From NCBI GenBank assembly GCA_016209995.1, contig JACQVC010000398.1:1-5039 (forward strand): DNA of 5,039 bases, given 5' to 3'. Made by a program: the position numbers and the translations under genes. The stretch comes from Gemmatimonadota bacterium. Lineage in GTDB: Bacteria; Gemmatimonadota; Gemmatimonadetes; Longimicrobiales; Gaopeijiaceae. Positions 1-5,039 of the stretch are shown here, piece by piece (positions within the stretch are counted from its first letter, which is position 1; the number at the start of each line of letters is the position of its first letter). Below the pieces are notes generated by a model, which was given only the letters and a program-made list of their open reading frames with translations, ran no database searches and was not told the DNA's origin.

Positions 1-1
1 C

Positions 2-1360
2 TCGACTCGCTCGCACGAGTTCTACGCCTTCCGCACGGACCCCGCGAGGCCGGACCACATTCTCCTTGATGGGCAGTCATTCCCCCTGACCCGTGAGGAG
101 GTGACAGTCGAGTTCACGGAAGGCGCAACCTCGGGCGTCGCGGTCCGCGAATACTGGACCAGCTACCTCGGCCCCGTCCTGCATCGCGACGACAATTTCG
201 TCTACGTCTACCGCGCGGCCACCAACGGTGAGTTCCGCGCGGGCGAGCAATGGCTCGAGATGATGAAGGCCGCGAACCTGGCCGAGTGGCGGGACGCGAT
301 GCGCATCCAGGCCCGGTCCAGCTCGAATTTCACTTATGCGGACCGGGACGGCAACATCTTCTACGTCTCCGTCTCCGCCGCTCCGGTACTGCCGCACCCT
401 GATGGCGGCGACACCCTCGCCATCACGGCCACGCGCTCGGGCCACGTCTGGTCAACCCTGGTGCCGTTCGACTCGCTGCCCCAGGTGCTCAACCCGCCGG
501 GCGGCTACATTCACAACGAGAACGACTCGCCGCACTTCACGAACCTGAACCAGATCCTCGAGCACGACTTCGACTTCTGGGTCGAGGAACCCCGGCTGCG
601 GCTGCGCAGCCAGCACGCCATCGAACTGCTGCACAACGACCGCATTTTCAGCCTCGAGGACGTGGTCGCGGCCAAGTACAGCATGCGCATGCTGCTGGCT
701 GACCGGGTCAAGGACGATCTTGTCGCCGCCGTCCTTCGCACTTCGCCGACGGGCGGGGTCGCCCGCGCCCTCGAGCTGCTCGCCGCCTGGGACAACAGCG
801 TTGCGGCCGGCAGCCGCGGCGGGGTGCTCTTCGAGACCTGGTGGAACCGCTACCTCTCGCTCATGGGCGATCGCGAGCCGCACGCCGTGCCGTGGAACCC
901 GGACGAGCCGGTTACCTCGCCGCGCGGGCTGGCGGACCTCGAGCTCGCGGCCGAAGCCTTCGGCTGGGCCGTACCGGAGACGGCGCGCCGGTTCGGTGCG
1001 TGGGACATGGCGTGGGGCGAGGTGCACCGGGTCCGGCGAGCCGACGTCGACGTTCCCGTCGGCGGCTGCAGCGGCGCACTCGGCTGCTTCCGCGTCCTGA
1101 ACTTTTCCACGGATGCCGACGGCAAGCGGGTGGCCAACGGCGGTGACGGCTGGGTGCTGGCCGTCGAGTTCGGTGACCCACCTCGCGCCTACTCGGTCCT
1201 CAGCTATGGCCAGAGCCCGAACCCGGACTCGCCGTACCACACCAATCAAGCGGCGCTGTTCGCGGCTAACGGAATGAAGCGAGTCCTCTGGAGAGAGGAG
1301 GACATCGAGCAGGCGATCGTGCGCCGGTACCGCCCGGGCGAGGAGAGGCGTGCCCGCTAG
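2..1360 (+). CDS. Penicillin/AHL acylase family protein (Ntn hydrolase), 5'-truncated by the window edge
   Basis: Enzymes of this family hydrolyse the amide bond of N-acyl compounds (beta-lactams, acyl-homoserine lactones, acylated peptides), usually in the periplasm after autocatalytic cleavage into alpha and beta chains. The frame is open from base 2, so the GTG at 101 is not a real start; about 452 residues of the beta chain are visible. Seen in order: a degenerate version of the family's T-x-H-G-P-V element (TSYLGPVL, nt 158-181); SSNFTYAD with Asn at 326-328, matching the oxyanion-hole Asn region; NPPGGYIHNENDSP (491-532), the family's NP-x-G-x-x-x-N-x-N-x-P signature; a W-D-N-S element near 788; and a C-terminal GDGW ... 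YGQSPNPDSPYHTNQ block (about 1142-1252) followed by Y-R-P-G. The signal peptide, alpha chain and nucleophilic beta-Ser1 lie left of the window, so activity cannot be judged. Substrate class is open: the pattern resembles PvdQ/aculeacin-acylase-like members more than classic penicillin G acylase. Family assignment is strong, specificity is not. Confidence 0.9.
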   Translation, partial: STRSHEFYAFRTDPARPDHILLDGQSFPLTREEVTVEFTEGATSGVAVREYWTSYLGPVLHRDDNFVYVYRAATNGEFRAGEQWLEMMKAANLAEWRDAMRIQARSSSNFTYADRDGNIFYVSVSAAPVLPHPDGGDTLAITATRSGHVWSTLVPFDSLPQVLNPPGGYIHNENDSPHFTNLNQILEHDFDFWVEEPRLRLRSQHAIELLHNDRIFSLEDVVAAKYSMRMLLADRVKDDLVAAVLRTSPTGGVARALELLAAWDNSVAAGSRGGVLFETWWNRYLSLMGDREPHAVPWNPDEPVTSPRGLADLELAAEAFGWAVPETARRFGAWDMAWGEVHRVRRADVDVPVGGCSGALGCFRVLNFSTDADGKRVANGGDGWVLAVEFGDPPRAYSVLSYGQSPNPDSPYHTNQAALFAANGMKRVLWREEDIEQAIVRRYRPGEERRAR

Positions 1361-1377
1361 GCAGGGAGCAGGGTCTG

Positions 1378-2541
1378 ATGGCGAGGAGAAGACGCCGCGA
1401 GGTAGTCCGACGAGACTCATCGCAGTTTGCTGAGGGGGACCATCCAGCACCCGCCGCAGTGGACGCCGGTTTGCCCCAACCTGGCCGTGGAGGTGCTCCG
1501 ACACTCTTCTCCCCGTTCGTGGACACGATGTGCGTGGGGGGCGCCTCGATCATCGTACTATTGCCGCTCTTACTGACTCGCCAGCAAGGAATCCTCGCCA
1601 CGGATGTGGTGGCCCATCCCTGGTTGGACCCGGTGAAATCTTGGCTGGCAGTGCTGATCAACGTTCCGCACTTCATGGCGTCGTACCGGATGGTCTATCG
1701 CTCGCGCGAAACCATCCTCAAACACAAATGGGCTTCCATGTATGTCCCTGGGTTCCTGGCGGTGTACAGTGCTTACGCCATCTGGGTGGCTCAGTACAAT
1801 GAGGTGTGGATCGCATTGCTTGCAGTGATTTCCGGTGCCTACCTGGCGTGGCATTACACCGGGCAGGCGTGGGGGATGATGGCGACCTACGCCCATCTGG
1901 CCGGGACGGCATTCGACCGGACGGAGATGCACCTGATCCGCGGCGGCCTGCGCATCCTCCTCGCCTGGCACGTCACCTGGTTCTTCTACTGGGGCAGTGA
2001 GACGCCACTGCTTCGAGGGCTGTTCACACCGGTCTATTCAGTCCTGACCCAGGCGACCTTTCTCGCGATTGGGCTCGGTGTCTGGGGCTTCGTGCGGCAT
2101 GCGAGACGCGCCGGACGCCTGCCACCGATCCGCACACTCGTCCCGTGGGCGGCTATCTTCATCTGGTACGCGGCCATGGCGACCCATCCTGCTGCTCAAT
2201 TTTGGGTACAGATCGCCCACGCTTTGCAATACCTCGGCTTCCCGCTGCGCGTCGAAATCAACCGCGCCGCCCGCCGTCCCGGCACCTCTCCGCGACGGCT
2301 TCGCGTCCATGTCATCGTGTTCGGCCTTGCGCTGGTCGGACTATCATTCTTGTTTCTGGAATTCGTCCCGCCGCTGACCGGCGGGGCCGTGGAAGGCTTC
2401 CTCGGCAGTCGGGCGGGTGCCGCGGCGATGATGGTCCCCAACTTCTTTCTCAACATTCACCACTACTTCACCGATGGCGCCGTCTGGAAACTGCGCAATC
2501 CGGAGGTGCGGGCCGATCTCTTCGGACACCTGTCCCGATGA
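1378..2541 (+). CDS. Conserved polytopic membrane protein with membrane-associated histidines, function unknown
   Basis: A 387-residue integral membrane protein with roughly eight or nine hydrophobic segments (about residues 54-68, 86-105, 121-137, 142-160, 190-206, 217-239, 253-270, 308-329, 347-362). The first 47 residues are cytosolic-looking and very basic (MARRRRRE...), before an SPFVDTMCVGG element that leads into the first helix. Conspicuous motifs are NVPHFMASYRMVYRSR (95-110), AWHYTGQAWGMM (157-168), AWHVTWF (196-202), HALQYLGFPLR (281-291) and NIHHYFTDGAVWK (359-371). From memory, proteins with PHFMASYR, WHYTGQ and HHYFxDG motifs recur as conserved hypotheticals in several phyla; I know no assigned function. 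The His spacing recalls metal-dependent membrane oxygenases or desaturases, but the motifs do not match a family I can name, so that is only an inference. The ATG at 1378 is preceded by AGGGAG (1363-1368, nine bases away), which supports this start; GTG 1519 or ATG 1528 would remove the basic leader. It follows the acylase by 17 bases, so co-transcription is likely. Confidence 0.85.
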   Translation: MARRRRREVVRRDSSQFAEGDHPAPAAVDAGLPQPGRGGAPTLFSPFVDTMCVGGASIIVLLPLLLTRQQGILATDVVAHPWLDPVKSWLAVLINVPHFMASYRMVYRSRETILKHKWASMYVPGFLAVYSAYAIWVAQYNEVWIALLAVISGAYLAWHYTGQAWGMMATYAHLAGTAFDRTEMHLIRGGLRILLAWHVTWFFYWGSETPLLRGLFTPVYSVLTQATFLAIGLGVWGFVRHARRAGRLPPIRTLVPWAAIFIWYAAMATHPAAQFWVQIAHALQYLGFPLRVEINRAARRPGTSPRRLRVHVIVFGLALVGLSFLFLEFVPPLTGGAVEGFLGSRAGAAAMMVPNFFLNIHHYFTDGAVWKLRNPEVRADLFGHLSR

Positions 2542-2582
2542 GCATGCAGGATTCAGCAGAGGCTCGTTTGAATGAACTGCCG

Positions 2583-2612
2583 TTGCAGGCGGTTGCGCGC
2601 CGCGCCTAATTT
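2583..2612 (+). promoter_or_regulatory. Weak candidate promoter ahead of the cytochrome gene
   Basis: The 153-base gap between the membrane protein and the cytochrome contains TTGCAG (2583-2588), an 18-base spacer and TAATTT (2607-2612), a rough sigma-70-like pair. TAATTTGAAA is the only A/T-rich patch in this GC-rich gap. The same place can fold a short AGGCG/CGCCT stem (2587-2591 with 2603-2607) followed by AATTT, so a weak terminator for the upstream unit is an equally possible reading. Nothing else in the gap stands out. Confidence 0.2.
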
Positions 2613-2681
2613 GAAAGTATCCGGTCCTATCGGGCTGCGAGCCGAACAGTGCAGCGGCTGCCGTACAAGACCGCTAGACCC

Positions 2682-2687
2682 AAGGAG
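2682..2687 (+). promoter_or_regulatory. Ribosome binding site that sets the cytochrome start
   Basis: AAGGAG lies seven bases upstream of ATG 2695. It decides between this start and the upstream in-frame ATG at 2572. Starting at 2572 would place 41 non-hydrophobic, Arg/Cys-rich residues ahead of a clear signal peptide. Confidence 0.8.
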
Positions 2688-2694
2688 CCGACAC

Positions 2695-3126
2695 ATGATC
2701 CGCGCCTCGAGGCCAGCGCTCACTTGGGCGCTCGCCCTCGCTATTTCCATGCTGCTGGGTGCGGCCCCACTCTCGGCGCAGGCAGCGGCTGACATGAGGA
2801 GCGTTCGTGACGGCGTCTACACCGACGCGCAGTCGGACCGTGGGGAGGCGGCGTTCCGGCGGAACTGCGCGAGCTGCCACACGCTCGACGAGTTCACGGG
2901 CCTGGGCTTTATGCGGCAATGGATGGATCGCCCCGTGTTCGACCTCTTCGATCTCGTACGCAACACGATGCCGCAGGACTTCCCCGGTCTCCTCACCGCG
3001 CGGCAGTATGCCGACATCGTCGCCTTCTTCCTGAAGCAGAACGGGTTGCCCGCCGGGGAAAGCGAGCTGCCGGCCACCAGGGTCTCCCTGGCGGTCATCG
3101 TTATCCAGCCACCTCCTTCCCGTTGA
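2695..3126 (+). CDS. Secreted class I c-type cytochrome
   Basis: A 143-residue periplasmic (or exported) electron carrier. It begins with a typical Sec signal peptide: an Arg-containing n-region, a hydrophobic core WALALAISMLLGAA (about residues 11-24), and a cleavage region LSAQAAA around residues 26-32. The mature part has one haem attachment site, CASCH (58-62), and a likely axial Met in TMPQD (Met92). It ends in the C-terminal helix pattern QYADIVAFFLKQNGLPAG (104-121) of small monohaem cytochromes. The block with GLGFMRQWMDRPVFDLFD between haem site and Met is typical of cytochromes found fused to or near PQQ-type dehydrogenases and other periplasmic oxidoreductases; no such enzyme is in view. 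An open frame extends upstream to ATG 2572, but the strong AAGGAG and the signal peptide favour 2695. The methyltransferase gene starts three bases after the stop, so the two are almost certainly one operon. The redox partner is unknown. Confidence 0.92.
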   Translation: MIRASRPALTWALALAISMLLGAAPLSAQAAADMRSVRDGVYTDAQSDRGEAAFRRNCASCHTLDEFTGLGFMRQWMDRPVFDLFDLVRNTMPQDFPGLLTARQYADIVAFFLKQNGLPAGESELPATRVSLAVIVIQPPPSR

Positions 3127-3129
3127 GAG

Positions 3130-4545
3130 ATGGGGGAGGCGATGCATCACCCGACGTCCGAGCAGCTCACGTCCCTCATCGACGCGGCGCGCTGCCCTCA
3201 TTGCGCCACGAGGCTCGACCTGCGTGCGCCAGAGATCGCCTGCTCGGGCTGTGCCCGGACGTACCCCCGACTTGGGGACATCCCGATCCTCCTCGCCGAC
3301 CCCAAAGCCTACCTTGCGTCTTGTCGCAGGCGGTTGACGCTGCTGGAGCACGAGGTCCGCAAAACCGTGCGCAAGGTCGAGGAGGAGCTGCGGGGCGCCG
3401 ACGTGTTGCCCCTCACGCGTGCCCGGTGCCGGGCGGTGATCGAAGCGATTCAGGGCCAGATGGCAGACGTGCGCACCCTGCTCGAACCTCTGCTCCCCGC
3501 CGGAGCCCAGGAGGGCCCGGGTCACCCGCTGGCGGAGGACGCGCCGGTGACCCTGGAGTACCTACCCTACCTCTACCGGGACTGGGCGTCTCCGCCCGAG
3601 CCGAAGGGAGAGAACGAGCGGGCACTGGCGACTGTGGAGGCAGTCATCGACGGCAGGGCACTGGGGCGCACGATGGTCTTGGGCGCTGGCGCGTGCCGGC
3701 TCGCCTACGATCTTCATCGTCGTCACCGCGAGGCCGAGATCGTGGTGATCGATCTCGATCCAATCCTCTTTGCCGCCGCCCGCGCCGTCACCCGTGGCGA
3801 CCCGGTCTCCATCCGGGAAGCCAACTGGGAGATCTGCGAAGTGGAGCACGGCTGGAGGCAGTGGGTGCTGGCGGCGCCGGACGGTCCAGTGGATAACGAC
3901 CGCTTCCACTTCGTGCTGGCGGACGGCTTGGAGCCGCCCTTCGCGCCGGGGATGGCGGACACGGTCGTGACGCCGTGGTTCATCGACCAGGGTCCGGATG
4001 ACGTGCGGGACCTCATCAGCACCCTGCACAGGCTGCTGCGGCCGGGAGGCGTCTGGCTGAACCTCGGGCCGCTGCGCTACGAGCCGGAGGCGCCCATCGC
4101 GCTTCGCTTCGCCCGGGAGGAGTTGTTCGATCTGGCTGCTCGGAGCGGCTTCCGGCTGGACCGATGGCGGACCGAGGTGGTGCCCTACCTCGTCTCCAGG
4201 CTCAACGGACGCGGGAGGATGGAGTGGGTGTTGGCGTTCTCGGCCACCAGGCTCGAAGCACCGCCGGATCCGCCGCACGCCGATAGCTCCGAGGATGGCC
4301 CCCCTTCCTGGCTCGTCTTTGGGCATCTGCCGATCCCGACCTTCCCGGGTCAGTCCGTTTTCTGGTCGGCGGTGCCCGTCTTCCAGATGGTTGTCTCGAC
4401 CATCGACGGTCGCCGGACCCTAGACGACGTGGCCCGCCTCGTGGCGGAGCGGGCCCGCCGGTCCGGGCTCTCCATGAGTCAGATCCGGAGCGCTGTGAGA
4501 CAGTGCCTGGCAGAAGTGCACCCGGAGTGTCGTAAGAGGGAGTAG
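3130..4545 (+). CDS. Three-module SAM methyltransferase: Trm112-like zinc ribbon, N2227/carnosine-NMT-like domain, PqqD-like C-terminus
   Basis: A 471-residue, probably cytoplasmic methyltransferase. Residues 17-57 form a Trm112-like zinc ribbon: CPHC (22-25), CSGC (38-41), then YPRLGDIPILLAD. Residues 60-120 are charged and helical, possibly coiled coil. The central domain matches the N2227 family (which includes carnosine N-methyltransferase): LYRDWA...ENERAL (148-166, family RDWS-x-EG-x-ER), SAM motif I VLGAGACRLAYDL (183-195), acidic loop VIDLD (206-210), TPWFIDQG (281-288) and LRPGGVWLNLGPLRY (303-317). The last two closely follow the CFFIDTA and LKPGGxWINLGPLLYH elements of the eukaryotic enzymes. 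The third Gly of motif I is replaced by Cys189. After an acidic/Pro linker (about 375-392), residues 395-465 contain TIDGRRTLDDVARLVAER, resembling PqqD-type winged-helix peptide-binding domains; this last call is moderate. The substrate is unknown: a histidine-containing small molecule or peptide is an inference. The start is uncertain: ATG 3130 has a poor ribosome site, while ATG 3142 follows GGGGGAGG (3132-3139) very closely. The gene follows the cytochrome by three bases. Confidence 0.88.
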   Translation: MGEAMHHPTSEQLTSLIDAARCPHCATRLDLRAPEIACSGCARTYPRLGDIPILLADPKAYLASCRRRLTLLEHEVRKTVRKVEEELRGADVLPLTRARCRAVIEAIQGQMADVRTLLEPLLPAGAQEGPGHPLAEDAPVTLEYLPYLYRDWASPPEPKGENERALATVEAVIDGRALGRTMVLGAGACRLAYDLHRRHREAEIVVIDLDPILFAAARAVTRGDPVSIREANWEICEVEHGWRQWVLAAPDGPVDNDRFHFVLADGLEPPFAPGMADTVVTPWFIDQGPDDVRDLISTLHRLLRPGGVWLNLGPLRYEPEAPIALRFAREELFDLAARSGFRLDRWRTEVVPYLVSRLNGRGRMEWVLAFSATRLEAPPDPPHADSSEDGPPSWLVFGHLPIPTFPGQSVFWSAVPVFQMVVSTIDGRRTLDDVARLVAERARRSGLSMSQIRSAVRQCLAEVHPECRKRE

Positions 4546-4560
4546 GGCCTACGGCGGAGG
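4537..4560 (+). repeat. Direct repeat copy 1 with palindromic core, overlapping the methyltransferase stop
   Basis: A 24-base element repeated at 4610-4633 with one mismatch (23 of 24 identical). Its core GTAGGgCCTAC (4542-4552) is an inverted repeat around one central base. The methyltransferase TAG stop (4543-4545) lies in the left arm. No coding role is visible beyond the stop codon. Confidence 0.8.
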
Positions 4561-4572
4561 CTGCAGGCTCAA

Positions 4573-4597
4573 GCGCACCATGTGCGCGACTCGCGCA
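4573..4597. terminator. Two overlapping hairpins between convergent genes, possible bidirectional terminator
   Basis: GCGCAC (4573-4578) pairs with GTGCGC (4582-4587) around a three-base CAT loop. TGCGCG (4583-4588) pairs with CGCGCA (4592-4597) around ACT. Both are perfect six-base stems made almost wholly of G-C pairs, but they share bases 4583-4587, so only one can form at a time. There is no T-run on either strand, so a classic intrinsic terminator is not shown. The position between converging genes makes a transcription-ending or attenuating role plausible. Confidence 0.35.
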
Positions 4598-4609
4598 GCT
4601 CGGAAGTGG

Positions 4610-4633
4610 AGGGAGTAGGACCTACGGCGGAGG
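4610..4633 (+). repeat. Direct repeat copy 2 with palindromic core, overlapping the LysR stop
   Basis: Second copy of the 24-base element, 73 bases after the first. The single difference (A at 4620) keeps the core GTAGGaCCTAC (4615-4625) a perfect inverted repeat. The stop codon of the minus-strand LysR gene (4622-4624, CTA on the plus strand) lies in the right arm, and its last Pro codons are encoded by the CGGCGGAGG that follows. A shorter similarity, GTGCGCGrCTCGC, recurs at 4582-4594 and 4639-4651, offset by 57 instead of 73, suggesting an old duplication with a 16-base indel. Confidence 0.8.
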
Positions 4634-5039
4634 TCGGCGTGCGCGGCTCGCTGCCGCTTCCTCCTGTCCGACGCTATCAAGCAGCGCCTTCAGCAGCGCC
4701 CGGGCCGCCGGGTTCGAGGGCTGGGCGCCCCGGTACGCGACCGCGACATCCCACGTGGGTGGGGCCGGTTTCAGCGGCACGAAGCGAACATCGAAGCGGT
4801 ATCGGCCTACCGCCGTCGGCGCGAGCGCGATGCCAATGCCGTGCGCTACCAGGTCCAGTACGGTCGGAACATCGTTGACCTCGCAGACGGTCGTGCGTCC
4901 GATGTGGGCCGCGTCGAACATGTGATCGGTCAGCTCTCGGACCGACCAGTCACGGCGGAAGTCCACGAAGCTCTCGCCTGCCAACATGGAGAGCAGGACC
5001 CACCTTCGTCGAGCCAGCCGGTGGTTCCGCGGAATCACA
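4622..5039 (-). CDS. LysR-family transcriptional regulator, C-terminal part (N-terminus beyond right edge)
   Basis: About 138 residues of the effector-binding domain of a LysR-type regulator, cut by the window edge. The family is usually near 300 residues, so the N-terminal helix-turn-helix and the first half of the sensor domain are missing. The GTG at 5038 is an internal Val, not a start. Visible markers (numbered from that Val) are NHRLA (5-9, the family's HPLA), LAGESFVDFRRDW (19-31), EVNDVPTVLDLVAHGIGIAL (53-72, nt 4882-4823), the conserved C-terminal core with the G-x-G-I-A-L-x-P turn, VRFVPLKP (84-91), and WDVAVAYRG (96-104). Such proteins bind a small effector and control, most often, a divergently oriented neighbour; that neighbour would lie to the right, outside this window. 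The gene converges on the methyltransferase, so regulation of the leftward genes is not implied. The tail (EEAAASRARRPPP) is low-complexity and its last codons lie inside repeat copy 2. Confidence 0.9.
   Translation of the reverse strand, partial: VIPRNHRLARRRWVLLSMLAGESFVDFRRDWSVRELTDHMFDAAHIGRTTVCEVNDVPTVLDLVAHGIGIALAPTAVGRYRFDVRFVPLKPAPPTWDVAVAYRGAQPSNPAARALLKALLDSVGQEEAAASRARRPPP

Noticed and set aside
452..1504. A 350-codon open frame on the minus strand
   Set aside because: It lies antisense to the well-supported acylase and has no recognisable domain; its Arg/Pro/Val-rich composition is typical of an antisense shadow in GC-rich DNA.
2572..2694. N-terminal extension of the cytochrome starting at ATG 2572
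   Set aside because: It would bury the signal peptide behind 41 polar residues, and AAGGAG sits seven bases before ATG 2695.
2919..3896. A 325-codon plus-strand frame across the cytochrome/methyltransferase junction
   Set aside because: It overlaps two genes with clear motifs, and its translation is Arg/Pro/Gly-rich without any domain.
3562..4326. A 254-codon minus-strand frame inside the methyltransferase
   Set aside because: The plus strand carries the conserved N2227 motifs there; the minus frame has no coherent protein features.
4537..4633. Repeat pair as the start of a CRISPR array
   Set aside because: There are only two copies, the interval is 73 bases, and each copy overlaps a protein-coding end; this does not fit a CRISPR array.
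4582..4878. A 98-codon plus-strand frame in the right part
   Set aside because: It is antisense to the LysR effector domain and has no recognisable sequence features.

Overview
The window is GC-rich, gene-dense bacterial DNA with long open frames on both strands. It has no tRNA, rRNA, CRISPR array or insertion sequence that I can see. The gene mix is a secreted Ntn-hydrolase acylase, a His-rich polytopic membrane protein, an Sec-exported class I cytochrome c and a LysR regulator. The cytochrome's signal peptide ends in a Leu-Ser-Ala-Gln-Ala stretch. Together these suggest an environmental bacterium of the Gemmatimonadota/Acidobacteriota/Proteobacteria type; this placement is an impression, not a proof.

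Left part (2-2541, + strand): the 3' three quarters or so of a penicillin/acyl-homoserine-lactone acylase family gene enters from outside the window and ends at 1360. Seventeen bases later comes a 387-residue membrane protein of a conserved but uncharacterised type, with histidines placed in or at the ends of membrane segments. The short gap suggests co-transcription.

Middle part (2542-4545, + strand): a 153-base gap holds a weak promoter-like pair. It is followed by a small periplasmic cytochrome c (true start 2695, not the longer frame from 2572). Only three bases after its stop comes a 471-residue methyltransferase with three modules: an N-terminal Trm112-like zinc ribbon, a central N2227/carnosine-N-methyltransferase-like SAM domain, and a C-terminal PqqD-like winged-helix segment. 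This cytochrome/methyltransferase pair is the most interesting part of the window.

Right part (4546-5039): a short convergent intergenic region separates the methyltransferase from the 3' half of a LysR-type regulator on the - strand, which runs off the right edge. The spacer carries a 24-base near-perfect direct repeat with a palindromic GTAGGnCCTAC core and two overlapping, mutually exclusive hairpins. One repeat copy contains the stop codon of the methyltransferase and the other contains the stop codon of the LysR gene.

How the genes work together is not clear from the sequence. The acylase and membrane protein look like one transcription unit and the cytochrome and methyltransferase like a second. 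The regulator's usual divergent target would lie outside the window to the right.
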